Counted from the first letter of the stretch, positions 1 through 12,604 are shown. The stretch: DNA of 64,000 nucleotides from Allium sativum (GCA_030737875.1 CM060915.1:900677177-900741176), one strand, 5' to 3'. The notes: generated by a model from the sequence alone, not told the origin. Made by a program: numbers and translations.

Positions 1-265
1 TACCAAGGATTACACTCGCTTCACCTAGATCTTTCATATCAAAATTGACACTTAATAAGGATTTGACTGAGTTTATGGCATGAATATTTGACCCAAAAAT
101 GAGTAGGTCATCTACATAAAGGCATATAATAGTGCAAATGTCATTCTCAGATTTGTAATATATGCATTTGTCACTTTCATTAACTTTAAAACCATTTGAA
201 ATGATTAAGTTATCAAATTTTTCATGTAATGTATGTACTTTTTTCCTTCAGCCCCATAAAATTTA
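1..265 (-). pseudogene. Ty1/copia reverse transcriptase fragment
   Basis: Read on the minus strand, this stretch translates to the palm region of a copia-type reverse transcriptase. The catalytic box reads LYVDDLLIFGSN, with the YVDD codons at about 101-118, and is followed downstream by FDMKDLGEASVILG, the usual continuation in copia pol. Upstream are the WHEKF-like and YGLK-like pieces that normally sit about 50 residues before the box; the connecting segment near 235-260 is degraded. The fragment runs off the left window edge, so RNase H and the 3' LTR may lie outside. The protein would copy element RNA into cDNA in virus-like particles; here it is a remnant. Seen: the motif and local frame. 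Inferred: part of a truncated copia element. Confidence 0.85.
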
Positions 266-853
266 TTCCTATTTTGGCATATCAAACTTATGAGTTAGAA
301 GAGGGCATGATGGAGTTCCTTGGTCATGCACTAGTACGGATAATAAGAATCTCGGATCAACCTGAAGCTGACTGTTGGAAAACAATGGCTGAGTCGCGGA
401 CTAGGTCGCTTTCTTGAAGACGATTCGGCGATTTGGTCAGAGGTGCAAACCAATTCGTTCCTTCGCCGCCGCCTCTAGGATAAAACAGCCTCTAAAATAG
501 TAACCGATTTGCTTGCACAAACAAATCAGTGCAGATTTGCACTTTCGGGAAAAATACTGCTCGAAATTTCTTAGAAGTTTTAATGGCGGCTGAGAAGAAG
601 AGAATATAAAATTCGATGGTTTTTCTCGTCTCAGATAAAATAGTATATATAGAACGAGAATTAGGTTTTGGGAGAAAATATCGGATCTGCTAAAATTTCG
701 GGGGGATTAATTATTTTACCGTTGCAAAACTTTTCCGTTGCAGAATAAATATCGGTGCGCAAAACAATTTTTCCATAAAAAAAACGGTTCGAAAACAACT
801 AAGTTTTATGGTCCAAAAATATAAGTGCCTACACCACAAAGCCCAAGCCCGAG

Positions 854-934
854 CCCGAACCGAACCGAACCGAACCGAACCGAACCGGGCCGGGTCGGGT
901 CGAGTCGAGTCGGTCGGTCGCGCGCGCGTGTGTG
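854..934. repeat. CCGAA/GGGTC/GAGTC microsatellite-like tract
   Basis: Seven tandem CCGAA-type pentamers run into CGGGT, CGAGT and CGGTCGGTC steps, then a CG run and a GT run. The tract lies inside the solo LTR. The open frames across it on both strands are by-products of the repeat. Confidence 0.9.
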
Positions 935-1017
935 GTGGTCATGATGCATGGTCTCCCTCCTCACAACAATGCATGTATTGGGAGCCCAAGGCCCCAACAT
1001 GACTTCTTAGAAACAAG

Positions 1018-1025
1018 TATAAATC
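1018..1025 (+). promoter_or_regulatory. Candidate TATA box of the solo LTR
   Basis: TATAAATC lies about 113 bp before the LTR end and is followed by CCTTGCCTC-type pyrimidine-rich sequence. Position and sequence suit a core promoter, but no start site can be seen. Confidence 0.4.
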
Positions 1026-1138
1026 CTTGCCTCTTCCCTATAATCCCATGATGTGGGACTACTCAAACATAGGAGCCATTCATACACTTATTCAATCATT
1101 TTTAATAATTCACCTAATGTTTGTAAACATTTCCAACA

Positions 1139-1669
1139 CTGACATTACCAGCTAAATGAAGGTAATCACCAAACCCTTTACTGAATGTTTCTGATGTAAC
1201 TTTTATATACTATGTGATATGTTTTTCAGTTGTTTGTGTATTATGCATGATCCTTGGCACATTTTCAACAATGGTCACCTCATAGTTACCCTCTTCATGG
1301 ATTAGGATAACTTCCTCATATGTCTACTTATCCCACTCTTTCATTTTTAATTAATCACCTTTATATGACAGGCTAAAATTTTATAATTTGTTGTTTCATC
1401 ATTTCTTCATTTTACGTTATCGTAGCGTTCACTTGACATTTCTCTAGGTTGCAAGGCTTTATATTACAAAAATGAATGAAGCCTTTTATATTCAATATTG
1501 ATGAACCTAATGAAAGGCCTGACACGCATACTATTTTAGCTGTTTTTCTTGCATCTGTAAAAAAACAAGAACTCCAAGTTACTGGATTTTCATTTATATA
1601 TTAAAATAACATTGGATGGGATATTCTATGTACATTCATCAAACACTCATTGTATTGGTGTACATTAAT
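1139..1669. other. Gene-less interval right of the solo LTR
   Basis: AT-rich sequence with no long open frame. The first codons after the duplication (ATT ACC AGC TAA) would close the short frame that enters the solo LTR from the left, so a small coding fragment may have been split here. A TTTTTCAG acceptor-like site at about 1222-1229 adds weak support. No product is recognised. Confidence 0.4.
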
Positions 1670-1827
1670 GAATATAATTTTGTACACACTCTCTTTGCAA
1701 AATGTGTACAAAACACTCATTCTTATTGGTTGAAATCAGTGGGGACCATAGAAGCCCTCTGAATTCAACCAATCAAACCGAATGTTTTGTACACACTTCG
1801 CAAAAAAGTGTGTACAAAATCGCTCTC
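1670..1827. mobile_element. MITE, probably Mutator-like
   Basis: The two halves form long imperfect inverted repeats of about 70 bp: the left arm holds ATTTTGTACACAC ... GTGTACAAAAC ... TTGGTTGAA, and the right arm holds the same blocks inverted. Shorter palindromes (TTTTGTACACAC with GTGTGTACAAAA) nest inside each arm. TACATTAAT occurs at 1661-1669 and again at 1828-1836, directly flanking the element; a 9-bp duplication is typical of Mutator-like elements. The element is 158 bp and has no coding capacity, so it would need a transposase in trans. The outermost seven bases of the two ends match poorly, leaving the exact termini uncertain by a few bases. Confidence 0.75.
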
Positions 1828-1836
1828 TACATTAAT

Positions 1837-4703
1837 AGGAAGTAAGAAACAATCACTTTGTATGACCAATCAACATGCCACGTACACAACCTTAAACCAT
1901 GCAGAATCTTTCATTTACCTTATAGCATGATTGGAATATAGTCATGATTGTTCCCTAGGTAGTCCTTTTATTTATCAATTTTTATTTTATTTTGTAAAGG
2001 ATTTTTTTATTTTGCTTTTATTTTATCTTTTAGGAGAAGAACAAACGTTTGGAATATTAAAAGACTAATAATATAATCAATGTATAGACTAGATATAAAT
2101 GATTTTTCATCAAAGCAAAGGAGGTAGCCAATGAAGTGGCAAATAGTAATGGGGAAATTCAAGGATAACATCATCCTTAACAAGTAGATAATTTTGATAA
2201 AGGCTATGCCTCTCTACTTTCACTTAACAAACCAATGAATTTTTTTTCACAATTTCACATATAATCGTAACTCTACAATTTATTTGAATTTTTTTGTTAA
2301 AAAACTAAATGTAATTTTCAGTATTCCGGAAAGGTTTGCTTTTGATTTCAAGCTTCAAAATGTAGTTTTATTGACTTCAAATTATAGTATCCATTGGATA
2401 TTTACTGAGCTTCCAGTACAAATTTTAACCATTGTTACGGACTTATCAGATTATTGTTTGGATCAGTAAAGTGGGTTGTTTTGTGTTTGCCTGCCAGAAG
2501 TTTATGTTTTTAGAGATGGAGGGTTATCACTCATACTCGATTCTTCTGAAGAAGTACCATAAACATGCACTGGGTTATTAGTCATCACAATTATAGCAAG
2601 TCGTACTTTATTTTACCCTGAAGTCACATGACTGGACCATCTACTCCAGTGTCTACCATGTTTTATTCACGTTTGCTTTCTCTTTCTACCATTGACCATT
2701 ATCATAATGTATTATTTATTATGCACTAGAATAAGCCTTAGTCTAAATTTTCCTTATTTACCTTCTGTCAACTCTTATTTGTAATGAGTCATCATAGTTA
2801 GAGCAATAAACAAGGAACACATGATGACATCAAATGCGTTTGAAAAAATAAATTTAATGTTAGTCGGAACCTACATGAAATAATAGAAGGGAATGAGAAT
2901 GTATTGCTTCACGCTAAAATCTCACTAGGAAAGCCAGGAAGAGATATTGAACCTTCAACTTGGTTTATTTGAATCTCAAAATATTGAAAAGGTTCAAGCA
3001 CCTGCTACGATCCATAGTATGATGTCATTTTTTTTGCTTATATGTTATGTTCTCATTTATATATGATGACAATTTTTACTACCTGTATTAATTAAATAAT
3101 AAAACTAGGGGAACCTTATATATCTTCATAGTCATAGCTTTTATACTGTTAAGAAACCCAATGAAAGATATTTGTATTGTATAATCTGCTGATATACCGT
3201 TTATCATTCTTTTGGATGACCACCTTACATTTAACCATTTTTAACTATGCTACTTGATTTTGTTATTCGTTTTACCGTGGATTTACAAAAGTATGGTTGG
3301 CAGCCTACCTACCTTTCCTATGCTTGCATCCCTTATTGTTGTTCACTTGCTCCCTACAATAATGATTTCTAACTACGTCGGCAACATGGAATGAGCATGT
3401 GCATAAACTTGGTGATACACTATATGACTTGCAACTTGAACTCAAACATGAATGCTTACAAAATATATATGACATGCTTGACACTAAAATATTTTCACCT
3501 AATACATATGCATGTGTGTGAAGTACGGACCTCATTCTAGTTAATAGTATCTTATAAGACCACGTCGCACAGACGAAATTTTACCTTACGATGAAAAGAA
3601 AACACTTTATTAGAAATTTAGTGATACTGTAACAATGTCTAGAAATAAATACTTAGGAAATAGTCGAAATTCTTGAATCTTATGTTCCAACATAATTTGT
3701 TTACATCTAAAAACATAAAGGCATGTATTGGAGAATGGATTTCATACTATGGCAAGTTAAGAGACTGACCTTTGTGATGCACCCTTAAGAAATGCATTTG
3801 CAGGTCGACGTACGACCCCCTATTTACCAAAATTGGACTGCCCCTTGAACATGATAGTTCAGATTACCTCACCCCAGACATCGTACCATGATGACATTGT
3901 CTACTATGCCCACCCACAACCAAATGAAGAATACACCTAGAATGGGATGATGACAACTCCTATTAGTGGCCTACTACATGGCCATGGAGCGTACATTTTT
4001 TTCTTTTTATTTTCTTGGTTGATGAGGCTAAAGGTCATGTCTTTACCTTTCTTCAACAGTTTCCACTTGGAATGCCAGATCAGCATTTCTAGTGCACAAA
4101 TTGATTCCCATAAAAGTACAACCTTTGGGTTCGTATACCTCTAAGAAGGGTATTTTCTATAATAGGATTTACCTCCTAAACTACCAACAGATGTATGTTT
4201 GTAAAAACCAATATACATGGATTAGAAACGCAATATATGTTTGTAAAAACCAATATACATGGATTAGAAACGCAATATTAGACATTCATCCATAAAAGTC
4301 TTCCTGGGTTTGAACGAACCAAAGACATTTCTTTTACTACATACAGTTGAGAATTACCTTTAGGATTAGTAACAAGTAGTCCGTGAGATACAAAAATTCC
4401 AAGAGACCACTGGTGCGATTTATATCCTAGTAGCGAACCATATATGGTCAACAAGCATCCCTTTATGGCCCAAAGGTCTTTGCCTTCAACTCTAGTCTTC
4501 AAGTTGTCCTTGATTCATCATCTTCAAAGTCTTCCACATTCGTCACTCAACCAAATCGAAGTGGTTTCCAAATAATTGGTCCAATCCCAGTCACTTAGAA
4601 ATAACTATCTATAGTTTCTGGTAAGCTCAACCCCAGATCTTTAGAAAATAAATAGACAAGGATAACAACAGAGTTCACCTCCTAACCATTGGTGGATGGA
4701 TTT
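1837..4703. other. Gene-less AT-rich interval
   Basis: Nearly 2.9 kb of AT-rich sequence. The open frames present are short, lack recognisable motifs and show no codon signature. The only clear structure is the 42-bp tandem pair at 4194-4277. A minus-strand frame at 4278-4502 reads as moderately protein-like but matches no family I can name. Confidence 0.55.
4194..4277. repeat. Perfect 42-bp tandem duplication
   Basis: Two identical 42-bp units, each beginning TATGTTTGTAAAAACC and ending GAAACGCAATA, lie head to tail at 4194-4235 and 4236-4277. Perfect identity points to a recent slippage or unequal exchange. Confidence 0.95.
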
Positions 4704-5129
4704 TGTAACAACCCGAGATTTTTGACAATAAAATAGTTATTTAATCAAAAGCTCAAAAATAGAAATTTCTGCAAACGATGAAATTTGACCACGAAACATT
4801 AACCGTTGTATTCGTCTCGGAATTCTGGTCAATTTTTATGTTTGGAGTTTCGCGAACGAAGTTCGTATGAAAAAGTTACGGATGAAATACGAAAAACGGA
4901 CGGAAATAAATAAAGAAAATAATTAATAAATTCCTTTCCCTCTTTAACCCGCCTTCATTGGACATTTCGGCTGAAGGCCGGTCGACCGCTCCTCGGGGGC
5001 GTCGACCGCTTCGGACCTGTAGTGCCCAATGACTACTAGGCTTTGAGGGGTATTCTTGTTATATTTTATAAAATGAATGGACGGATGTTATTTAAAATGA
5101 AGCCAACGGTGCAAGGCCATTTCCACTCC

Positions 5130-5461
5130 TATAAATAAAGGGGTAAAACCTCATTCTTTTTCCATTCAAATCTATAACAACAACGGAGCTCCGCCATTTT
5201 CCTCTCTCTTCTAACCTATTTTCTTAAATAAAAATATATTCATACATATCAAATAAAATTAAATTCATACGCAATTGAGAGGATGAATAGATACAATGGA
5301 ACAGGATGCTCAATGATGGATTCTTCTCTTTCTTTATTTTTTCTTACATTTCTACAGGTCTAGAATTTACCCCTTTCTAGATAAATTGTAGATTTATAAG
5401 AATTTGAGGATTGTAGCCTTAAAGGGTTCAAAACTAAGAATTTGGATGCTATAAGGTGAGT
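5130..5461 (+). promoter_or_regulatory. LTR promoter and splice donor of D
   Basis: TATAAATA lies at 5130-5137 and a consensus 5' splice site, AAG/GTGAGTG, at about 5453-5462, some 326 nt downstream. The same pair in the same order occurs in A, B and C. No start site or transcript is visible directly. Confidence 0.5.
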
Positions 5462-6582
5462 GGGAAATTTACTAATACAGTTATAATGACTTATCTATTT
5501 CGTTTGAATTAAATCTATGTTTTACATCTATCAGATCTGTTCATTTAAATATTGTGAAATTATTGGCAACCATCAGATCTGATTATGGTCAAAAGTTGTA
5601 AATGATAAATTGTGGTTATATATAACATGAACTATATGATTCTTAATATTTTCCCCACATATTCCTACAGTTATGTCATGAAATATGTTGTACATGTTGC
5701 CTAGCATGGTGGATCTGCAAATCAGTCCCATTAAACATAAATTAGTTGTAGTTGCATTCCAGATCTTCAGTTCAGTGTTGAATAATGAAACATGTGAATT
5801 TGGGGGGAAAATGAAATTGGTGAATTTGTGATTGTAAAAATAAAAGAATTATTCCTGTTTATATTCAATATTGTTGGGTTTTGGCTTAAGCGTTGTAAAA
5901 TATGTCGTTTTCCTCCTTTTTAATAAAGAGGCATTATTTTGAAGTCACAAGAAGTATGATAAAAAGGGAAAAGTGGTGCAAAGGTACATATAAATATAAA
6001 TACATATATTTGTGTGTAATTTGCATTGACTATTCCAAAACATATATTTACATATATTTCTTGTGATTTGGAAATATGTCAATTCCACAAAATAGGCATT
6101 ATTTACAATGATTACGACTAACAGTCCTTTGTGAGACTTGAAACCTTTTGGCGAGTTTGAATATAAGAAGGAAATGTTTGGTAAATTGATTAGACCGAAT
6201 CATTAATTTAAAAAGAAGAATAATAATAAAAATAATAATAACTACGTTAACCGCACGAAAATACAAAAATAAATATATGCATATTATTTGTCCATATCAG
6301 CGTAAAACGGTAAAATATACATCGTATGGAATGTTTGGATGCAAATATAATCCATTTTGAATTAATATATTTATGGTGACCATTTGTAGTAATCAATATA
6401 ATTAATTGCTATATATGAGACCGCAAATCAATAAATAACCATTATAACCAATATTGATTGGGGGAAAATAAATGTGATTGGAAAATAGTTACAATTCCTA
6501 AAATCAATTAGGATAAATATTGTAAACCCCAATTAGGAAATTTGAATTATAACCTCATTTGGACAGGAGGTTAAGCTCAACT

Positions 6583-6748
6583 TATGGTGTGAGTCTGCCC
6601 GGAACCGACCGACAAATCTAGCAACCATACGTAATCGTCTTAATGTGAGAGGCCTAATGCATAAATATAATCGTATTAAGGCACGAGGTTAAGTTTACTT
6701 GTGGTAGAAGTCTGCCCGGAACCGATCAGCAAATCTAGCATCCACAGG
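6583..6748 (+). other. Duplicated hairpin module in the LTR of D
   Basis: Copy 1 pairs TATGGT (6583-6588) with ACCATA (6624-6629). Copy 2 pairs CTTGTGG (6698-6704) with CCACAGG (6742-6748), with one G-T wobble. Between the arms lies the conserved core CTGCCCGGAACCGA, then an AAATCTAGCA block. Both copies end in an AATGTGA-like or GATGTGA-like block. See the finding on covariation. Confidence 0.65.
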
Positions 6749-6781
6749 TGTTAACTTGATGTGAAAGGCCTGGTACGTAAA

Positions 6782-6800
6782 TATATATATATACACACAC

Positions 6801-6831
<31 letters not shown>

Positions 6832-6832
6832 A
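6782..6832. repeat. AT/AC microsatellite
   Basis: Alternating TA, then AC, then TA dinucleotides run without interruption inside the LTR of D. Confidence 0.95.
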
Positions 6833-8316
6833 CACAATCAACTAATGAATAAGAATTGCAATTGTCCGTTGGGTACAACAAATAGATAACTTGGGACTGA
6901 TAAATAATTGCCTTAGGAAAATATGACCGTTATGGTCATAAAGGGCAATAAAAAGGAAATGGTTGTCATAAGTGAATTTATGATTGTCGTTTAAGCATTA
7001 AGTCCAAATTAGAGAAGGTATTAAATAAATATCCTAAGGAAAAAGGAATATAACCTTCCTAGTTTATAGTAATGGAGATAGAAAATATAGTTGGACTTAG
7101 TAGGTCAATAATGTAAGATATTATTAACCATATAAATCCGTGATGAAAATAAATAGTGTAAGTATAGTATTTCCATATAAAGAGACTAAAAGGGAATGAC
7201 GTAATAATGTAGCCTATTTTATCCCAAAAAGGGAAAGGTGCTAAAGGGAAATGGGGTACGAACTAATAATCTTCGCGTATAGTCCTCTTCGTGGGTCCTA
7301 AAAGGTTAAGTGACTAGGGTTGAAGAGTCCACCCGAGAATAGGTTTTTCAATATAGGGGTCTTAAATGGCAGGTTTGCGTGGGCCTACCCAAACCTGAAA
7401 ATTAAAAAGGTCTGATATGGCTACCTATCCTACGGAAAGTAATAAGCGACTAAGGAGGTTATCTAATAAGGTTAGCTAGAAGGTACAACAAATGGTAAAA
7501 TATCATCTCTCACCTTATTTGGGGAAATGGTATATGCGTGAATGACGAAAGCCTTAACTAGTAGGGACCGTAGCTAACGCCCTCTAGTTATGTTAACATT
7601 GAATATATTGTCGAGGGTTAATAAGCGACCAATAGGTCCGCCTTGGTTCGTAAGAGATCAGGGTGAATCCACCCTATCTATCATTGATAGTGAGGCGTTA
7701 AATAATAAAGAATAGTGAATGAGGATATAGATAGAAACCCCGAAATTCGGGGCCCACTCTCGATTTAGTTAACCAGTTAAGCTCTGGTATAAAGGCTTCA
7801 CAAAATATGTGTAAATGTCCTATCTCGGTAATGTAATTTGGGGATACTACTTTGGGGAGAGTAGTATAGTCATGCGTAAACATTAATAAGATTGGTTTAG
7901 AATCACTAACCTTATTAGGTATACAGCTTGGGTTGAACCAAACGGAATATATCTGTGTTATAATTTATGTTGTACATTTCTTAGTCACCAGAACTTGTTC
8001 TTCTGACCCACCTTCCTCATTACAACCTCCCAGGTATCCTAGAGAAGGTCGTGTTCTCATAGGTGTTTAAGTTTGGCTTTCGGTTCTCATTCTCTCTCAT
8101 GCTCGGTATTGACAATGTGACTTACTTTGGAAAAGGTAGTTAACTGAGTTAATACTTGTTATCCTATTTTGTTTCCACTGCGAGTTATCTTATCGTACTC
8201 TAATTATGCTCATGATCCTTTATTGCATGTACCATATATACACGTTCCATACTTGGATGTATTTAAGTTTCAATTTTTGTCGAAATTTGGGCACAGAAAA
8301 GTGTGGGGGTGCTACA

Positions 8317-8960
8317 TTTGGTATCATAGCTTAGGTTAAACGATCAGAGGAATTAGTTAAGCTAGGAATCGTGAGAGAACGTAATTTGAGTTTCTTTTTT
8401 TTCTTTATATCTTTCTTACTTGACTTTAATTTATTTTGGCAATGAAATTAGTCGTGGGCTTAATTATATAAAATGGGCTTTGAGCGACTAAGGGTTGAAA
8501 TATGTTGCATTCTGGTTTCTAGCCAATTCTATCTAACTCCACAGTACATTTGCGATTTCGTCATGAAGAGCATGAGAACGACATATGGTGGATACCGTTG
8601 ATTCAAGTTTGGAGGCCGGACAAAAATTTAGCTACGACCGAGATAGTCATCATTTTTGGTTTGGTTTCGTTGGTAGTTCCAGTTAAGACCATTAACCAAT
8701 TCAAAACGGGGAAAAAGCTCACGTTAATATGTCATATCCAGTTCAGAAATATAATTACGAAGTGTATCCATTTGTTACTTCGTTAAAATTCTAAATCTAC
8801 ATTTGTTGAAACATTGAATTGAGTTCTCGGCCTTGTATCCGAGGAAATTTATTTTTTTAAAACTGTTTGAGAAATAAATAGGATTTCAATAGTTTTGAAA
8901 TACTGGTTTGGAAAATAGTTGTGAAGATATGGTTTTAGATTCTTAATCTATTCGTGTTTT
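8317..8960 (+). mobile_element. Primer site and gutted interior of D
   Basis: TGGTATCATAGC at 8319-8330 is a one-base variant of the initiator-Met-tRNA primer-binding site. What follows is a leader-like AT-rich sequence with no gag or pol motif in any frame. The right boundary is uncertain. No polypurine tract or 3' LTR follows, so the element was cut short by deletion or by later insertion. Confidence 0.55.
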
Positions 8961-10525
8961 AAAATTCTTGGGGGCCATTTGGTAGTTTTAATAAATATGG
9001 TCTGAATGGTAGGAAAGAAGGAATTAGAAATAACAAGAAATATACCATTAAAGCTCAAAGAATATTAAATATTCATTCCTTGTGATTTTTAGTATCCATC
9101 TTCCTATATATATTGGATAATTTATTAAAAGTTAACAAAATTAATCTTAATTGTTTTAAGCTCCAATATTTTCGAATATGGAAAGCTTTTCCAGTTTAAA
9201 ATATAATCTGGATATAAATATTAATAATAAAATGGATTTATAAATACAAAAGCATTAGTTTATAATAAATTCCATCATTGGAAAAGTTTATAATAAATGA
9301 GCTTTGGTACAACTTGGACCTAGGAATCAACCGTAAAAGTTGCGTCCAAATTACCCCCTTAACTTCTTTCTTTCGTCCTTCCTTCCTCATCTAGCTGAAC
9401 CATATTCCTATCCTTCTTTTCGTCGCCTTGTCTCTGCATTCTCCGTGCTAGTTCACGCATTAGATCTTGGCTCATTAGTACTCCAAGAAAATTTGTCAAG
9501 GCAGTTGGACTTGCACCGGCCCATTGCTTCGAGATCTTAGAATAGGTGCTGCATCCGCCTTTGCTATACCTTGTTCAGATAGGTTCTTTCAAAAGAATAT
9601 CGTCGTTTCGGAGACGAAGGTTGAGCTATCTTTTGATGGTTTTTCTGAGGAGATCCTCGATGACGTTTTAGAGGAATCCATGGTAAATGCGGACTTGAAT
9701 GGTATCTTGTTTGACCGGCTTTGGAGATTTTGCAGCAACTCTCTTTTTCTTGATGTCGGGAATCTATGTTTAAACTACCCATGTGGACGTGTGACCCATT
9801 TAGCACATCGTTTGGGAAGTTATGACTAGATTTGTCTCATGATGCGGGATTTAATCCTTTGCTTGATCAGTGGCATGACCATCATTTAGTGCAACATCAT
9901 ATTCGATTCAGCTTGTTGCTTTTGTTTGTTGTCTCATGGAGCTACTTTATAAAAATTTACCTGTTCACTGTTGTCTTTAGGCAATATTAGGTGGGTTTCC
10001 ATGAGAAGCAGTTTTGTGGTAGGTTTCTTTTCTCATTACAAATTCCCTCTTAGAAGAGATAGCGATGTGGGAACCTCCAACAACACCAGCAGTATTTGTA
10101 ACACGAGAGCATTTTGTTACCATAACATGGTCAACTAAAGAACATAAAAATTGGTTTAAGCTCCAGCCATGGAGCAAGACATCTCGTTGTTTATAACCAT
10201 TGTTTTGGGGGTTTTGGTGTTGTTTTTGTTGTTATCCCTTTGTTATCCTTTTCCATCATTGGGTTCTTGGTATTATGGTGATTCGTGCTTGTAACTGTTA
10301 GTGTTGTTTAAATCGCACGACTTAGGTTAATGAGATTTCTAAGTTTGGAAATGTTTATTTCATTCACGCGTGCCTGTTTGAATGAAATCTCATTTTTCTT
10401 ATCTAAACTAACAGTTGTCCTAGGGCAGGAAAGAATAGAATTCTATGCTGGATAAATTTTTAGCAAAGGAACGGTATTGAGTTGTTTTCATCATGGGTAT
10501 ATATATAAATAAACCACCATTCCTA
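8961..10525. other. Unassigned interval between D and E
   Basis: No recognisable gene. The stretch 9340-9830 is less AT-rich than its surroundings and has two overlapping plus-strand frames of 66 and 101 codons without known motifs. Around 10329-10394, AATGAGATTTC and GAAATCTCATT form an 11-bp inverted repeat. The sequence could be an unrecognised insertion or old interior of D. Confidence 0.4.
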
Positions 10526-12115
10526 TGTCACCCCACGTCCAATAAAGTCACTAACTAAGAGAATGCATTAAGTTTAGTGAAGCGTTAAAGGTAAACAGAC
10601 ACAGAACATTACAAAACAGATGTAAAATAGCAGCAGAAGTTAAAACTTTATTAATCATAAAGCATCGTGGTTCGAAACATAGTTACATCATAAATCTGAA
10701 ATACACAAAACCCAATACATCAACTTTAAACTTTTGTCTAGTACTAAAATCATCAGAGTACAATAATAAAAGAAGCATAGTTCCCCATAAATATAACCAT
10801 AGTAAAGAAAGTACGAAATCAAAGCAGTACATCTAACAGCTCCAAGCAGAATGAAAGAAGAATCCTGATCAATCTTGATTATTCCCACCCTGAAAACCTG
10901 GGGGGGGGGGGAAGGAAGAGAAAGAAGAGGAAACAAAATAGGTCAGACATAAAGTCTAGCGAGTCCAGTTTTTTTTTGCATATAAATAAGTAAAAGTATC
11001 ATGGCAGGTATATAAACTGAATGAGAGAGATAATAGTATCATAAGACATGTATAACAGGATAACAGAACTGGATATGTTGCGCTTCTTAAGTACTTTTCT
11101 CTGCACCAATACTAGTATAACATATATGTAACAATATTGCATATTCCCTAATTACTTAACATAAACATGATGATCCCAACAGAAATATAATGGTAGTTTT
11201 AGGTGTACTCTAGTAGCGGGTTTTACCCTAAACAGAATTAACCAGTACAGAAATAATGAGTGTTAACCCAAACAGAAATACAGGTACCCCACAGGAACAA
11301 ACAGGACTAGATGTACCTAATTACTACCCCTCCAATCGATCGGCTCCCTATCCCATACATACACTATGTCGGCCCCACAGTAGGGTGTATTACTTCCTAA
11401 AGTGGCAATCTACAAAAGGACACACACCTATTTACTGGTGCTACGACGGGTTATTTTCCCAGAGACGGCCGTACTCATGCACGTACATGTCCGTTGGAAC
11501 ATGCCAGTACACACCTCCTCCCAGATGAATCTCTTACGATCAACTTAGTAAGCGTGCCCTGACCTCTACCTAGTGCGGGGTCCCTCTTTAATACCAGAAT
11601 GGGTTACTAACTAATATGGGTCTCCAGATGACACAAGCCAACCCTTACAGATCTTATGTCCCCAATTAACTTGGATTTTGACAGGTTATGCCTAACAGAT
11701 TTAACAAATTTACACAAATACCTATAGATTTACGGGTTAAACCTTACAAGTTAACGGGTCCATATAACCTCTGCAGATTTAGCAGGTTAAGTTTTCTAGA
11801 TTAACAAATTCGTATAACCCCCACAGATTTAGCAGGCTTACTTAACCAGACATACTTAATAGACTTACTTAACCCCACAGATTTAACAGGCTTACTTAAC
11901 CCAACAGATTCAATAGGCTCATACAATCCTTATAGATTTAAACATGTTAAGTATTACAAATTCATTAACATATATTCATTTATGGTTGTATTATGATATA
12001 CCTCCCACATTAAGTCTACCACTTGTGGATGCTGGATATTCCGGTGGGTCCGGGCAGACTTCTTCCATAAGTCGTACTTAACCTCATGTCTTAGCATCGT
12101 CACGTGTTTACGCAC
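10526..12115 (-). mobile_element. Truncated minus-strand gypsy LTR (E)
   Basis: Read on the minus strand, this is the 3' part of an LTR related to those of A and C. It ends in GTGGGGTGACA at 10526. Inside is the same purine/pyrimidine landmark (TTTATGTCTGACC, then a C-run and CAGG) seen near the end of the A and C LTRs. A 30-40 bp imperfect tandem array built on CAGATTTA-CAGG and TTAACC units lies at about 11690-11960. One covarying hairpin copy lies at 12022-12071. The 5' part of this LTR is missing, because element A starts at 12116. No primer site lies beyond the LTR end, so this is a 3' LTR or solo copy. Confidence 0.7.
12022..12071 (-). other. Hairpin module copy in LTR E
   Basis: On the plus strand CTTGTGGA (12022-12029) faces TCCATAAG (12064-12071); seven of eight positions pair. 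Between them, in minus sense, is CTGCCCGGACCCACCGG. Confidence 0.55.
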
Positions 12116-12604
12116 TGTAACACCCCGAAATTTTCTATTAACTGTAAATTAACAAATTAAAGTATAATTAATTCTAAATGAAAGAATTAAAGGAAACGGG
12201 TTACGCCATTGCGGTCGTCTCGGAATTCTGCCTGAGATAGAGTCCGATTTTGCGTGAATCGGACTCCGTATGAAGGAGTTATGACCTCCGGAAGATTCAG
12301 AATTCAAACGGTTCAAATTCAGTTCGAAAATTCGAAAAACAGACCCAAACTGAGCTGGGCGGGAAAATTACTGCCCAGACACTAGGTCGACCTGGGGGTC
12401 GACCTGGGTAACCAGGTCGACCATAGGGTCGACCTGCCCAGTCGACCTGGTTTGGCCCTGGCTGGCCTGGTCGGTTTCTGGTCGAACTTCTGAGCTTGGC
12501 TGTGTCTCTAGGGCTGAATTGTCACTGTCTGATTGGCTTCTCTTGGTGTGTATAGTCTGGATTCACTCTATGATCATCTGACGGCTCAAATCAATCTAAA
12601 ATTC

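Larger units (their letters stand above)
373..1138 (+). mobile_element. Solo LTR with perfect target duplication
   Basis: The segment starts TGTTGGAA and ends TTCCAACA, the inverted terminal form usual for copia LTRs. It is flanked on both sides by CTGAC (368-372 and 1139-1143), a 5-bp target-site duplication. No internal region, primer site or second LTR is present, so this is a solo LTR left by LTR-LTR recombination. A TATA-like TATAAATC at 1018-1025 suggests plus orientation with transcription starting close to the 3' end. The 766-bp length is normal for an LTR. Copia assignment rests on the terminal sequence only. Confidence 0.85.
4704..8316 (+). mobile_element. 5' LTR of gypsy element D
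   Basis: The segment starts TGTAACAACCCGAG and ends GGGGGTGCTACA, followed two bases later by a primer-site match. It shares with the LTRs of A and C the block TCGTCTCGGAATTCTG near the start (about 4812), GTCGACC repeats (about 4979-5010), a TATA box with a downstream splice donor, and two tandem copies of the covarying hairpin module (6583-6629 and 6698-6748). The length is 3613 bp. No matching 3' LTR was found in the window, so D is a truncated element. Confidence 0.8.

Noticed and set aside
4278..4502. Minus-strand 74-codon frame that reads moderately protein-like
   Set aside because: No recognisable motif, no extension with splice sites and no known family; a beta-propeller or F-box remnant was considered but not supportable.
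8319..8330. tRNA gene near the TGGTATCATAGC motif
   Set aside because: It is a primer-binding site beside an LTR end; no tRNA arms surround it. The same holds for the other TGGTATCAGAGC sites.
9340..9829. Two plus-strand frames of 66 and 101 codons
   Set aside because: They overlap in different frames with a competing minus-strand frame and show no domain; not enough to call a gene.
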